A DNA stretch of 64,000 bases from DATGFB01 sp032160545 (GTDB taxonomy: Bacteria; Actinomycetota; Actinomycetes; Mycobacteriales; Jatrophihabitantaceae). Position 1 is the first letter of the stretch. Each line of letters opens with the position of its first letter. The stretch lies in assembly GCA_032160545.1 (NCBI GenBank), contig JAVHVN010000010.1, positions 1 to 64,000 on the forward strand, given 5' to 3'. Made by a program: the position numbers and the translations under genes. Below are positions 15,548 through 24,654 of this stretch, in pieces. The notes under the pieces were generated by a model. It was not told where the DNA came from, did not search any database, and saw only the letters and a list, made by a program, of their open reading frames with translations.

Positions 15548-16504
15548 ATGGCAGAGGTTCTCGTTCTGGTCGACTCGGCTGACGGCACCGTCAAGAAGTC
15601 GACGCTCGAACTGCTCACCGCGGCGCGCCGGCTCGGCGAGGCCGCGGCTGTGGTCGTCGGCGCGCCCGGCACCGCCGCGGCGCTGAAGGACCAGCTCGCC
15701 GAGTACGGCGCGGCGAAGGTGTACGTCGCCGAGAGCGACGACATCGCGAACTACTCGGTTGCTCCGAAGGCCGAGGCGCTCGCCGCGGTCGTCGAGCAGG
15801 CCTCGCCCGCGGCCGTCCTCGTGCCGGCGACGGCCGAGAACAAGGAGGTCGCAGCCCGGCTGGCCTTCAAGATCGGCTCGGGACTGCTCACCGACGCGAT
15901 CGGCGTCGACGGCGACGGCGCGACTCAGAGCATCTTCGGCGGCGCCGTCACGGTGCAGTCCAAGGTCGCGAAGGGCGTGCCGGTGATCGCGGTTCGCCCC
16001 AACTCGTTCGCCCCCGAAGCGTCGCCCGGCGCGGCGGAAGAGGTCCCTGTCAGCGTCACGGTCTCCGAGGCGGCCAAGGGTGCCAAGATCGTCGACCGGG
16101 TGGTCGAGGAGAAGGGCTCACGCCCGCAGCTCGCCGACGCGTCGGTCGTCGTGTCCGGCGGGCGCGGCATCGGCAACGCCGACAACTTCGCGATCATCGA
16201 GAACCTGGCCGACGCCCTCGGCGCGGCCGTCGGTGCCTCGCGTGCCGTCGTCGACGCCGGCTGGGTCGATCACCAGATGCAGGTCGGCCAGACCGGTGTC
16301 ACCGTGTCGCCGCAGCTCTACGTCGCCGTCGGCATCTCCGGTGCGATCCAGCACCGGGCCGGCATGCAGACGTCGAAGACGATCGTCGCGATCAACAAGG
16401 ATCCCGAGGCGCCCATCTTCGAGCTGGCGGACTTCGGCGTCGTCGGTGACCTGTTCACCGTCGCGCCGCAACTCGCCGAGGAGATCACCAAGCGGAAGGG
16501 CTGA
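15548..16504 (+). CDS. etfA: Electron transfer flavoprotein alpha subunit
   Basis: A 318-residue EtfA. The N-terminal domain (AEVLVLVDSADGTVKKSTLE) resembles EtfB; the C-terminal FAD domain has SVVVSGGRGIGNADNFAIIE, GAAVGASRAVVDAGWVDHQM, VGQTGVTVSPQLYVAVGISG, AIQHRAGMQTSKTIVAINKD and PIFELADFGVVGDLF, all FAD-contact motifs of the family. ATG 15548 has AAGGAG 11 bp upstream. It is followed by a strong hairpin, so the etfBA transcript probably ends here. Confidence 0.95.
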   Translation: MAEVLVLVDSADGTVKKSTLELLTAARRLGEAAAVVVGAPGTAAALKDQLAEYGAAKVYVAESDDIANYSVAPKAEALAAVVEQASPAAVLVPATAENKEVAARLAFKIGSGLLTDAIGVDGDGATQSIFGGAVTVQSKVAKGVPVIAVRPNSFAPEASPGAAEEVPVSVTVSEAAKGAKIVDRVVEEKGSRPQLADASVVVSGGRGIGNADNFAIIENLADALGAAVGASRAVVDAGWVDHQMQVGQTGVTVSPQLYVAVGISGAIQHRAGMQTSKTIVAINKDPEAPIFELADFGVVGDLFTVAPQLAEEITKRKG

Positions 16505-16518
16505 GCCCGCCCGCCGTC

Positions 16519-16561
16519 CAGGAGGCCGCCGCCGCTGCATCCGCATCGCGGTGGCCTCCTG
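16519..16561 (+). terminator. Probable terminator of etfBA
   Basis: A 14-bp stem: CAGGAGGCCGCCGC at 16519-16532 pairs with GCGGTGGCCTCCTG at 16548-16561, with one G-U pair and a 15-nt loop. It starts 15 bp after the etfA stop. There is no T tract, as is common in high-GC actinobacteria. Confidence 0.55.
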
Positions 16562-16600
16562 CGTGCCAACGGGAGTGCACCGTTGCGGGAGGATGACGCG

Positions 16601-18007
16601 GTGACGACACCGCGGCCGACGATCTGGTCGGGAGCGCTGCGCGCGACGACGAGCGGGATGCTGATCATCGTCACGATGATCGCGTTCGAGGCAATGGCGG
16701 TGTCGGCCGCGCTGCCCACCGCGGCCCGCGACCTGCACGGCATCGCCGCGTACGGCTGGGCGTTCACCGGCTTCCTCGTCGCGAACGTCGTCGGCATGGT
16801 GCTGTCCGGGCAGCTCAGTGACGCCCACGGCCCCCGCCTGCCGCTGGCCGCGGGCGTCCTGCTCTTCGCGGTCGGACTGCTCGTCGCCGGCCTGGCTCCG
16901 ACGATGCCGGTGCTGATCTCGGGCCGCATCGTGCAGGGCCTGGCCAGTGGGCTGCTCATCACCGCGCTCTACGTCGTCATGGGCACCGCGTACTCCGAAA
17001 CCGTGCGGCCGAAGCTGTTCGCGGCGATCTCGTCGGCCTGGGTGCTGCCGTCGCTGCTCGGCCCGGTGCTGTCGGGCACGCTCACCGAGCAGATCAGCTG
17101 GCGCTGGGTGTTCCTGGGTCTGGTTCCGTTCGTCGCGGTCGGCGCAGTGCTGTTGCTGCCCGTCCTGCGCACGATGCCCGCTCGGGACGACCGGGGCGGC
17201 GCGCTCGCCGACCGCCGGCGCATCGGGTACGCGCTCGCGGTCGCGGTCGGTGTCGCCGCGCTCGAGCAGGCAGGGCAGCACCCGTCCGCGCTGTGGTACG
17301 GCCTGGCCGTCCCGGGCGTCGGGCTGTTGCTGTGGGGGCTGCGCACCCTGCTGCCCGCCGGTACCTTCACCGCGCGCCCCGGGGTGGCTGCCCCGATCGC
17401 GCTGCGCGGCCTGTTCGCCGGCGCCTTCTTCGGCGTCGAGACGATCATCCCGCTCGCGCTGACCGTGCAGCATCACTACGACCCGACGGAGGCGGGCCTG
17501 CCGCTCGCGTGCTCCGGTGTCACCTGGGCGATCGGTTCGTGGTGGCAGGGCCGGCACGTCGAGGGGGACGGGCCGCTGCGGCGCGCCCGGCTGGTGCGGG
17601 TCGGCTTCGTCTGCGTCGCGGTGGCTGCCGGGCTCGTCGCCGTAGCCGTGCACCCCGGCGCGCCGGCCGTGTTGATCTACCCGGCCTGGGCGCTCGCGGG
17701 GCTGGGCGCGGGCCTGACGATGTCGAGCGTCGCAGTGTTGATGCTGAGCTACACGAACGACGCCGATCGCGGCTCCGACTCCGCGGCCCTGCAGTTGTCC
17801 GACGCGACGTCGAGCGCCCTGACCACCGGCTACGGCGGGGTGCTGGTCGCGGCCGCCGCGGCGGGTTCGATCGGCTACACCGGCGCGTTCACCGCGCTCT
17901 GCCTCACCATGGCCGCGGTCAGCGGGCTGGGCGCCGCGATCGCCGACCGAGCCCGCGCGGCGGCGCCGGTGTCCCGATCCGAGGTACCGGCGGCGCTGCG
18001 CACGTAG
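16601..18007 (+). CDS. MFS transporter, multidrug-efflux type
   Basis: A 468-residue major facilitator transporter of the DHA2-like drug:H+ antiporter type. Helix 1 reads GMLIIVTMIAFEAMAVSAAL; GQLSDAHGPRLPLAAGVL is the loop 2-3 motif A variant; SGRIVQGLASGLLI is helix 4 with the conserved Arg and Gly; and ISSAWVLPSLLGPVLSGTL is motif C. About 12-14 hydrophobic helices. GTG at 16601 follows GGGAGGATG; an in-frame TTG at 16583 is less likely. The substrate is unknown. It lies only 12 bp before the cysteine desulfurase gene, but that gene has its own promoter-like -10. Confidence 0.87.
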   Translation: MTTPRPTIWSGALRATTSGMLIIVTMIAFEAMAVSAALPTAARDLHGIAAYGWAFTGFLVANVVGMVLSGQLSDAHGPRLPLAAGVLLFAVGLLVAGLAPTMPVLISGRIVQGLASGLLITALYVVMGTAYSETVRPKLFAAISSAWVLPSLLGPVLSGTLTEQISWRWVFLGLVPFVAVGAVLLLPVLRTMPARDDRGGALADRRRIGYALAVAVGVAALEQAGQHPSALWYGLAVPGVGLLLWGLRTLLPAGTFTARPGVAAPIALRGLFAGAFFGVETIIPLALTVQHHYDPTEAGLPLACSGVTWAIGSWWQGRHVEGDGPLRRARLVRVGFVCVAVAAGLVAVAVHPGAPAVLIYPAWALAGLGAGLTMSSVAVLMLSYTNDADRGSDSAALQLSDATSSALTTGYGGVLVAAAAAGSIGYTGAFTALCLTMAAVSGLGAAIADRARAAAPVSRSEVPAALRT

Positions 18008-18019
18008 ACTCGGCTGGCG

Positions 18020-19195
18020 ATGCCCTATCTCGACCACGCCGCCACGACACCCGTGCTGCCCGAGGCCGTTGCGGCCGTCACCGCGGCGCTCGGTGAGTTC
18101 GGCAACGCATCCGCACTGCACGGGTCGGGCCGGCTGTCCCGCCGCCGCATCGAGGAGTCCCGCGAGCAGCTCGCCGAGGTTCTCGGCGCGCGGCCCTCGG
18201 AGGTCATCTTCACCGCCGGAGGCACCGAGTCCGACAACCTCGCGGTCAAGGGCATCTACTGGGCCCGTCGCGACGAGGACCCGCGCCGCCGCCGGGTGAT
18301 CGCCAGCGCGGTCGAGCACCACGCCGTGATGGACGCCGTCGAGTGGCTGGCCGCGCACGAGGGTGCGCAGGTGACCTGGCTGCCGGTCGACGGCACCGGA
18401 CGGGTCGACCCCGCGGCGTTGCGCGCCGAGCTCGCCGCAGACCCCGAAGCGGTCGCGCTGGTCAGCGTCATGTGGGCGAACAACGAGGTCGGCACCGTGC
18501 AGCCGGTCGCCGAACTGGCCGCGATCGCGCACGAGTTCGGCGCGCCGATCCACACCGATGCCGTCCAGGCGGTCGGAGCGCTGCCGGTCGACTTCGCCGC
18601 GTCCGGTGCCGACGCCCTCAGCCTCACCGGGCACAAGCTGGGCGGAATGTACGGCAGCGGCGCGCTGCTGCTGCGCCGCGAGCAGGCGTGCGTCCCCCTG
18701 TTGCATGGCGGTGGCCAGGAGCGCGACGTCCGCTCGGGCACCCTCGACGTCCCCGGCGCGGTGGGCCTCGCGACGGCGACGGCCCTCGCGGTCGGGCGAC
18801 GTGACGAGCTCAGCGCCCGCATGCGCAGGCTGCGCGACGACCTGGTCGACGGCATCCGCGCCCGGGTGCCGGAGGTCCTGGTCAACGGCCACCCGACCGA
18901 CCGGCTGCCCGGCATCGCGCACCTGTCCTTCCCGGGGTGTGAGGGCGACTCCCTGCTGATGCTGCTCGACGCGCGCGGCGTCGAGTGCTCGACCGGTTCG
19001 GCGTGCTCCGCCGGGGTCGCGCGCCCGTCGCACGTCCTGCTCGCGATGGGTGCCGGCGCCGAACGGGCACGCGGGTCCCTGCGCTTCTCGCTCGGCCACA
19101 CCTCGACCGCGGACGACGTCGCCGCCGTGCTCGACGCGATCGAGCCGGTCGTCGATCGCGCTCGGCGCGCCGGCATCACCTCCGCCGCGTCATGA
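18020..19195 (+). CDS. Cysteine desulfurase (NifS/IscS family)
   Basis: A 391-residue PLP enzyme that takes sulfur from cysteine and passes it on as a persulfide. YLDHAATTP is the N-terminal signature, TAGGTESDN and EHHAVMDAV follow, Lys206 in SLTGHKLGGMYG binds PLP, and Cys329 in GVECSTGSACSAG is the sulfur-carrying residue. Its stop overlaps the mnmA start, so the likely customer is tRNA 2-thiouridylation. A TAGACT hexamer at 18005-18010 sits 9 bp before ATG and no ribosome site is seen, which suggests a leaderless or nearly leaderless transcript. Confidence 0.94.
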   Translation: MPYLDHAATTPVLPEAVAAVTAALGEFGNASALHGSGRLSRRRIEESREQLAEVLGARPSEVIFTAGGTESDNLAVKGIYWARRDEDPRRRRVIASAVEHHAVMDAVEWLAAHEGAQVTWLPVDGTGRVDPAALRAELAADPEAVALVSVMWANNEVGTVQPVAELAAIAHEFGAPIHTDAVQAVGALPVDFAASGADALSLTGHKLGGMYGSGALLLRREQACVPLLHGGGQERDVRSGTLDVPGAVGLATATALAVGRRDELSARMRRLRDDLVDGIRARVPEVLVNGHPTDRLPGIAHLSFPGCEGDSLLMLLDARGVECSTGSACSAGVARPSHVLLAMGAGAERARGSLRFSLGHTSTADDVAAVLDAIEPVVDRARRAGITSAAS

Positions 19196-20265
19196 AGGTC
19201 CTGGCCGCCATGAGCGGTGGCGTCGACTCGGCGGTCGCCGCGGCCCGGGCCGTCGACGCCGGGTGGGACGTCACCGGCGTCCACCTCGCGCTGTCGCCCG
19301 AGCCGGCGACGCTGCGGCACGGGTCTCGGGGGTGCTGCAGCCGCGAGGACGCCGGCGACGCACGCCGCGCGGCGGACGTCCTCGACATCCCCTTCTACGT
19401 CTGGGACCTCGCGGAGCGGTTCCGTGCCGATGTGGTCGAGGACTTCGTCAGCGAGTACGCCTCGGGGCGCACTCCGAACCCATGCCTGCGCTGCAACGAG
19501 AAGATCAAGTTCTCGGCCGTGCTCGACCGCGCGCTGGCACTCGGCTTCGACGCCGTCGTCACCGGCCACCATGCCCGTCTGGTCGACGGGCGGCTGATGC
19601 GCTCGGTAGACCCGGCGAAGGACCAGTCGTACGTGCTCGCGGTGCTGGCACCGCAGCAGCTGGCCCGTGCGGTGTTCCCGCTCGGGGACTCCACGAAGGC
19701 CCAGGTGCGAGGTGAGGCCGCGCGGCGCGGCCTGTCGGTCGCGACCAAGCCCGACTCGCACGACATCTGCTTCATCGCCGACGGCGACACCCGAGGCTTC
19801 CTCGAGCGGCGCCTCGGCGGCAGCGCCGGACCGATCGTCGATTCCGCGACCGGCGCGGTGGTCGGGTCGCACGCCGGCTCGTTCGGGTTCACGATCGGCC
19901 AGCGGCGCGGGCTCAACCTCGACCGCCCGGCACCGGGCGGCGAGCCGCGTTACGTGCTCTCGATCCAGCCGGCGGCCAACACCGTGGTGGTCGGCCCGGG
20001 CGAGCTGCTCGACGTGGACGAGGTCGCCGGGACGCGCGCCGTCTGGACAGGCGGCGAGCCGGCCCGATCCCAGCTCGACTGCCTCGTCCAGATGCGTGCC
20101 CACGGCGCCGTCACGCCGGCGAGCGTGCAGGTCACCGGCCGCGACGTCGTGGCGCGGCTGCACGGATCGCAGCGCGGCATCGCCCCCGGCCAGGCGCTGG
20201 TCATGTACGACGGCGACACCGTGCTCGGCTCGGCCACGATCACGGCGGCCGGTCGCGCGGCGTGA
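19192..20265 (+). CDS. mnmA: tRNA-specific 2-thiouridylase MnmA
   Basis: A 357-residue ATP-dependent enzyme that thiolates U34 of tRNA-Lys, -Glu and -Gln. The ATP loop AAMSGGVDSAVAAA is at residues 4-17; catalytic Cys98 is in TPNPCLRCNEKIKF and Cys193 in SHDICFIADGDTRGFL; GSFGFTIGQRRGLNL precedes the C-terminal beta barrel. ATG overlaps the cysteine desulfurase stop and the MnmA stop overlaps the next start, so the three genes are translationally coupled. Confidence 0.95.
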   Translation: MKVLAAMSGGVDSAVAAARAVDAGWDVTGVHLALSPEPATLRHGSRGCCSREDAGDARRAADVLDIPFYVWDLAERFRADVVEDFVSEYASGRTPNPCLRCNEKIKFSAVLDRALALGFDAVVTGHHARLVDGRLMRSVDPAKDQSYVLAVLAPQQLARAVFPLGDSTKAQVRGEAARRGLSVATKPDSHDICFIADGDTRGFLERRLGGSAGPIVDSATGAVVGSHAGSFGFTIGQRRGLNLDRPAPGGEPRYVLSIQPAANTVVVGPGELLDVDEVAGTRAVWTGGEPARSQLDCLVQMRAHGAVTPASVQVTGRDVVARLHGSQRGIAPGQALVMYDGDTVLGSATITAAGRAA

Positions 20266-21260
20266 CCGTTCCTTACCCACCCGGCAGCGCGACCGGCATC
20301 GGCTCGCTCCCCGGCACCGATCCGGTCGACGCGGTCGCGACGGTGCTGGGCGAGCTGCCCGGCCTGCCGCACCTTCCCGAGCTGCCGGCGCGGGGTGCCG
20401 GCGCCGAGCAGATCGGGCGCTCGGCGGCCCTCTTGATCGACCTGCCAGTCGACATCGCCCCGACCGGGTGGCGGGTGGCGGCTCGGCCGGGCCGTGACCT
20501 CCGGCGCGCCCAGGACTTCCTCGCGCGCGATCTCGACGCCCTCGAGGAGGCGGCCGCTGGCTACGTCGGAGCGCTGAAGGTCCAGGTCGCCGGCCCGTGG
20601 ACCCTCGCGGCAGGAATCGAGCTGCCCTCGGGGCATCGGGTCCTCACCGACCCCGGTGCAGTACGCGACCTCGCCGAGTCGCTGGCCGAGGGGGTGCGGG
20701 CTCACGTCGCCGACGTGCAGCGGCGCGTACCAGGCGCCGCGCTGGTGGTGCAGCTCGACGAGCCGTCGCTTCCCGCGGTGCTGGCGGGCGCGCTGCCCAC
20801 GGCGTCCGGATACGGCACGGTGCGCTCCATCGAGGCGACGGTGGCCGAGGCGATGCTGCACGACGTCCTCGCCACGGCACCCGACGGCGGGCGCGTCGTG
20901 CACTGCTGCGCGCCGGACGTGCCGCTCGCGCTGCTGCGGCGGGCTGGTGCCGATGCCGTGTCGCTCGACGCCGCGCTCATCGCGCCCGGACTGCTCGACG
21001 AACTGGGGGAGGCGTTCGACGCCGGCCTGTCGATGTGGCTCGGCGTGGTCCCGGGCACCGATACGCCCATCGACGAGGACGCTGCCCGTGACCCGATCCG
21101 CCGGCTGTGGCGAACGCTCGGCTTCCCGGACGGCGAGGTGGCGACCCGCGTGGTGCCGACCCCCGCCTGCGGACTCGCCGGGGCGTCGCCGGGGTACGCA
21201 CGGCGGGCGCTCGCCCTCGTGCGGGAGGTCGGCCGAAACCTGCTGGACGGACTTGACTGA
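20262..21260 (+). CDS. Cobalamin-independent methionine synthase-like (MetE C-terminal family)
   Basis: A 332-residue single-barrel member of the MetE C-terminal/UROD superfamily. ATGIGSLPGTDPVDAV is the common opening of actinobacterial members; LKVQVAGPWTLAAGIEL, VVQLDEPSLPAVLAG and the zinc-ligand regions GGRVVHCCAPDVPLALL and VVPTPACGLAGASPGYARR are present. The family is annotated as methionine synthase core proteins, but the true methyl donor is uncertain because the N-terminal folate domain of MetE is absent. GTGA overlap with mnmA. The context (sulfur transfer) fits a methylated-thiol substrate. Confidence 0.83.
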   Translation: MTVPYPPGSATGIGSLPGTDPVDAVATVLGELPGLPHLPELPARGAGAEQIGRSAALLIDLPVDIAPTGWRVAARPGRDLRRAQDFLARDLDALEEAAAGYVGALKVQVAGPWTLAAGIELPSGHRVLTDPGAVRDLAESLAEGVRAHVADVQRRVPGAALVVQLDEPSLPAVLAGALPTASGYGTVRSIEATVAEAMLHDVLATAPDGGRVVHCCAPDVPLALLRRAGADAVSLDAALIAPGLLDELGEAFDAGLSMWLGVVPGTDTPIDEDAARDPIRRLWRTLGFPDGEVATRVVPTPACGLAGASPGYARRALALVREVGRNLLDGLD

Positions 21261-21332
21261 CCGATCACGCGCGCGCGCCGATGCCGGAGCCGGTGACCTG
21301 TAGTTGTCGGCGCCGGTAGATAGATTCGGCTG

Positions 21333-23480
21333 GTGACCGAGCTCGACGCCCCGCCCGCCGACGTCCGCGACGAGCACGCCGACCTCGCACAGCAACTGGA
21401 CGAGAACGCGTACCGCTATTACGTCCTCGACCAGCCGACGGTCAGCGACGCCGACTACGACCGGCAGATGCGGCGCCTCGAAGTACTCGAGCAGCAGTAC
21501 CCCGAGCTGCGCACCCCGTCGTCACCGACCCAGCGGGTGGCCGGCACCTACTCGACCCTGTTCACCGCGGTGGACCATCTCGAACGCATGCTCAGCCTCG
21601 ACAACGCCTTCACGCAGGACGAGGTGACGGCGTGGGCGCAGCGGGTCGAACGCGACGCCGGCACCGTTCCGGCCTACCTCTGCGAGCTCAAGGTCGACGG
21701 GCTGGCGGTCAGCCTCGTCTACGAGAACGGCCGTCTGGTCCGCGGCGCGACGCGAGGTGACGGGCGCACCGGCGAGGACGTCACGCCGAACATTCGCACG
21801 GTCGGCAACGTGCCCGACCGGCTTTCCGGCGACGACGTGCCGGCGGTGCTCGAGGTCCGGGGCGAGGTGTACTTCCCGGTCGCACACTTCGAGGAGTTGA
21901 ACGCCTCGCTCGTTGCGGCCGGCAAGGCGCCGTTCGCCAACCCGCGCAACACCGCCGCGGGCTCGCTCCGCCAGAAGGACCCGCGCGTCACGGCGTCCCG
22001 GCAGCTGCGCATGGTCGTGCACGGGGTAGGCCGGGTCGAACGCGGTCCCCACGTGACGGCACAGTCCGGCTGGTACGAGGTACTCCGGCGGTGGGGGCTG
22101 CCGACGGCGGCGCGCGCCGAGGTGGTGCCGGATCTCGTCGGCGTGCAGCGCTTCATCGAGAACTATCGCGAGCACCGGCACGACGTCGAGCACGAGATCG
22201 ACGGCGTGGTGGTCAAGGTCGACGACCTCGCCCTGCAACGCCGGCTCGGTTCGACCAGCCGCGCCCCGAGGTGGGCGATCGCGTTCAAGTACCCGCCCGA
22301 AGAGGTGAACACCAAGCTGCTCGACATCCGGGTGAACGTGGGGCGCACCGGCCGGGTGACGCCCTTCGGGGTCATGGAGCCGGTCCGCGTCGCGGGTTCG
22401 ACGGTCGAGATGGCGACGCTGCACAACGCCGACGAGGTGGCGCGCAAGGGTGTGCTGATCGGCGACACGGTCGTGCTGCGCAAGGCCGGCGACGTCATCC
22501 CCGAGATCGTCGGGCCGGTGGTCGGGCTGCGCGACGGCACGCAGCGCCCGTTCGAGATGCCGACGCACTGCCCTGCGTGCGGCACGCCGCTGCGTCCCGA
22601 GCGCGAGGGCGACAAGGACATTCGCTGCCCGAACAGCCGGTCCTGCCCGGCGCAGCTGCGCGAGCGGTTGTTCAGCCTCGCGGCGCGAGGTGCGCTCGAC
22701 ATCGAGGCGCTCGGTTACGAGGGCGCGGCGGCGTTGCTCGAGGCCGGCGTGCTCACCGACGAGGGTGATCTGTTCGACCTGGCGCCCACGGGCGAGCCCG
22801 ACGAGGGAGCCCGCAGGCTCGCGACCGTTCCGTTCTACACGCGGGCTGCCAAGAAGAGCGACCCCCCCGAACGCGTCCAGGACGGCCGCACGCTGTCGGC
22901 CACCGGCGAGAAGCTGGTGGCGAACCTCGAGCGGGCCAAGTCGCAGCCGCTGTGGCGGGTGCTGGTGGCGTTGTCGATCCGGCACGTCGGCCCCACCGCG
23001 GCGCGGGCGCTGGCCGGGCACTTCGGCTCGCTCGACGCGATCCGTGCCGCGAGCGCCGACGAACTCGCCGCGGTCGAGGGGGTCGGCGGCGTCATCGCCG
23101 AGGCGTTGCGGGAGTGGTTCGCGCTCGACTGGCACGTGGCGATCGTCGAGAAGTGGGCGGCGGCGGGCGTCCGCATGGCCGACGAGTTCGACGAGTCGAG
23201 GCCGCGCACGCTCACCGGGCTGACGGTGGTCGTCACCGGTTCGATGCAGCGGCTCTCGCGCGACGAGGCGAAGGAAGCCATCCTGTCGCGCGGTGGCAAG
23301 GCCGCCGGCTCGGTGTCCAAGAAGACCGACTTCGTCGTCATCGGCGAGGGCGCCGGCAGCAAGGCCGAGAAGGCCGAACAGCTCGGCGTCGCGATCCTCG
23401 ACGAAGCCGGGTTCGAGGTGCTGCTCGCCGAGGGTGCCGATGCCGCGCGCGGCGTCGCGCGCACGGGTGGTCAGGGGTAG
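21333..23480 (+). CDS. ligA: NAD-dependent DNA ligase LigA
   Basis: A 715-residue replicative ligase. Order: Ia domain (DVRDEHADLAQQLDENAYRYY), adenylation domain with Lys120 in ELKVDGLAVSLVYENG and TRGDGRTGEDVT, OB fold (VNVGRTGRVTPFG), zinc finger with four Cys (HCPACGTPLRPE and CPNSRSCPAQL), helix-hairpin-helix repeats (VGPTAARALAGHFGS) and a BRCT domain (about 624-705). GTG at 21333 is placed 6 bp after TAGATT (21321-21326) with no ribosome site, so the transcript is probably leaderless. Confidence 0.96.
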   Translation: MTELDAPPADVRDEHADLAQQLDENAYRYYVLDQPTVSDADYDRQMRRLEVLEQQYPELRTPSSPTQRVAGTYSTLFTAVDHLERMLSLDNAFTQDEVTAWAQRVERDAGTVPAYLCELKVDGLAVSLVYENGRLVRGATRGDGRTGEDVTPNIRTVGNVPDRLSGDDVPAVLEVRGEVYFPVAHFEELNASLVAAGKAPFANPRNTAAGSLRQKDPRVTASRQLRMVVHGVGRVERGPHVTAQSGWYEVLRRWGLPTAARAEVVPDLVGVQRFIENYREHRHDVEHEIDGVVVKVDDLALQRRLGSTSRAPRWAIAFKYPPEEVNTKLLDIRVNVGRTGRVTPFGVMEPVRVAGSTVEMATLHNADEVARKGVLIGDTVVLRKAGDVIPEIVGPVVGLRDGTQRPFEMPTHCPACGTPLRPEREGDKDIRCPNSRSCPAQLRERLFSLAARGALDIEALGYEGAAALLEAGVLTDEGDLFDLAPTGEPDEGARRLATVPFYTRAAKKSDPPERVQDGRTLSATGEKLVANLERAKSQPLWRVLVALSIRHVGPTAARALAGHFGSLDAIRAASADELAAVEGVGGVIAEALREWFALDWHVAIVEKWAAAGVRMADEFDESRPRTLTGLTVVVTGSMQRLSRDEAKEAILSRGGKAAGSVSKKTDFVVIGEGAGSKAEKAEQLGVAILDEAGFEVLLAEGADAARGVARTGGQG

Positions 23481-23505
23481 CGCGCTCCGGCCGGCCAGCC
23501 GGCCG

Positions 23506-24153
23506 CTAGCCCGACACGACGGTCGCGGCGATCGCGGCGAGGTGCTGCAGCCGCAGCAGCTCGGCGGGCAGCCAGCGCAGGGCGGGACGTCCCAGCAGCA
23601 ACGCGTGCTCGCCGAGCGGGGCAACGGCGAGTTCGGTACCCAGCCGCGACCAGTCCGGGGGGGCCCAGTCCTCGGCGGCGTCGAGCATGCGCACCGGAGC
23701 GGGCGGCCACCACGGCGCAGGCAACTCCTCCTCCTCGGGTGCCGCGCCGCCGCTGGCGATCACCTCGGCGACGCCGTCCTTCGGCTCGGCGAGCACGAGA
23801 CCCCAGCCCGCGCGGAAGATCCGGCTCACCCCGTCGGCGAGCACGTGCAGCGGTTGCTCGGGCCGGCCGGCAAGGGCGTCGAGGAGCACCAGCTCGCGGT
23901 GCGGGTCGATCTGGCCGGCGTACGGGCGGATGGTCTCGACATGCACGCCCTCGACCGTGGCGGCGGCGGTGAGCAGGGAGTCGGCCAGCCGGTCGGGCGG
24001 CAGTTCGATGACCAGGTCGTCGACGGCCTTGCCCGGTGAGCGTTCGATGACGTCGACGCTGAGGATGTCGGCGCCCACTGCGCCGAGCGCCGATGCGACG
24101 GCGCCCAGGGCGCCGGGCCGATCCGGCAGCACGAGGCGCAAAAGGTACGACAC
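23506..24153 (-). CDS. ACT-domain protein
   Basis: A 215-residue protein with an N-terminal ACT domain: YLLRLVLPDRPGALGAVASA, then GADILSVDVIERSPGKAVDD, typical for sensing small ligands such as amino acids. The remainder (about 80-215) is not a known catalytic domain; it contains a Pro/Trp-rich segment (PAPWWPPAPVRML) and hydrophobic helices. GTG at 24153 follows GGAAGG; longer upstream starts overlap the gatC promoter. It ends 26 bp from the ligA stop (convergent) and is divergent from gatC. Confidence 0.75.
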   Translation of the reverse strand: MSYLLRLVLPDRPGALGAVASALGAVGADILSVDVIERSPGKAVDDLVIELPPDRLADSLLTAAATVEGVHVETIRPYAGQIDPHRELVLLDALAGRPEQPLHVLADGVSRIFRAGWGLVLAEPKDGVAEVIASGGAAPEEEELPAPWWPPAPVRMLDAAEDWAPPDWSRLGTELAVAPLGEHALLLGRPALRWLPAELLRLQHLAAIAATVVSG

Positions 24154-24263
24154 GGGCTGGAGCCTTCCGGACGGACGTGACGGTTGGGTTACATACAGCC
24201 TGTGAGATCGCCCGGAAAAATGCGAGCGCAGTGCGATTTGGCGCGTCCGTAGACTGTCACGTC

Positions 24264-24593
24264 GTGCCTGACGCAACAGAATCCCCCGGCGGTAGCGGCC
24301 GGATCAGCCGCGAGGACGTCGCCCATCTCGCCCGCCTCGCACGGCTCGCGGTCACCGACGACGAACTGGACGTCTTCGCGGGGCAGCTCGACGTGATCCT
24401 CGGGTCGGTCGCGCGGGTCAGTGAGGTCGCCGCGGCCGACATACCGCCCACCTCCCACGCCGTGCCGATGACGAATGTGTTCCGCCCGGACGAGGTCCGG
24501 CCGTCCCTGCCGCGCGACGCCGTGCTCGCGGCAGCGCCCGCGGTGGAGGACAACAAGTTCCGGGTGCCGCGGATATTGACGGAAGAGGCCTAG
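24264..24593 (+). CDS. gatC: Aspartyl/glutamyl-tRNA amidotransferase subunit C
   Basis: A 109-residue GatC, the small subunit that stabilises GatA-GatB. RISREDVAHLARLARLAVTD and LDVILGSVARVSEVAAADI, and the C-terminal VEDNKFRVPRILTEEA are family hallmarks. GTG 24264 follows TAGACT (24250-24255) by 8 bp with no ribosome site, so the gatCAB transcript is probably leaderless. The last codons (ACG GAA GAG GCC TAG) are the unit of the 31-bp duplication that follows. Confidence 0.93.
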   Translation: MPDATESPGGSGRISREDVAHLARLARLAVTDDELDVFAGQLDVILGSVARVSEVAAADIPPTSHAVPMTNVFRPDEVRPSLPRDAVLAAAPAVEDNKFRVPRILTEEA

Positions 24594-24654
24594 GCCGATG
24601 ACCCAGGTAACGGAAGAGGCCTAGGCCGATGACCCATGTAACGGAAGAGGCGTG
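24581..24654 (+). repeat. 31-bp tandem duplication at the gatC-gatA junction
   Basis: The unit GGAAGAGGCCTAGGCCGATG plus ACCCAGGTAAC occurs at 24581-24611 and again at 24612-24642 (ACCCATGTAAC, one base different), followed by a third partial copy GGAAGAGGCGTGA to 24654. The copies repeat the end of gatC and its stop. Each new copy holds an ATG that opens an 8-codon frame, MTQVTEEA and MTHVTEEA; the second ends at TGA overlapping the gatA ATG (TGATG). The natural GatC/GatA stop-start coupling was apparently spread apart by 62 bp. Confidence 0.85.

Noticed and set aside
16118..19099. A long open frame of nearly 1000 codons on the minus strand
   Set aside because: It is antisense to etfA, the MFS gene and the cysteine desulfurase gene, is rich in Arg, Gly and His, and shows no domain. 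High-GC genes produce such stop-free shadows.
20262..21260. B12-dependent methionine synthase linked to the cobalamin locus
   Set aside because: The protein has no corrinoid-binding domain and belongs to the cobalamin-independent MetE barrel family; no riboswitch precedes it.
24581..24654. CRISPR-like repeat
   Set aside because: Units are directly adjacent without spacers and contain coding remnants; the 53371-53420 repeat is likewise spacer-free.
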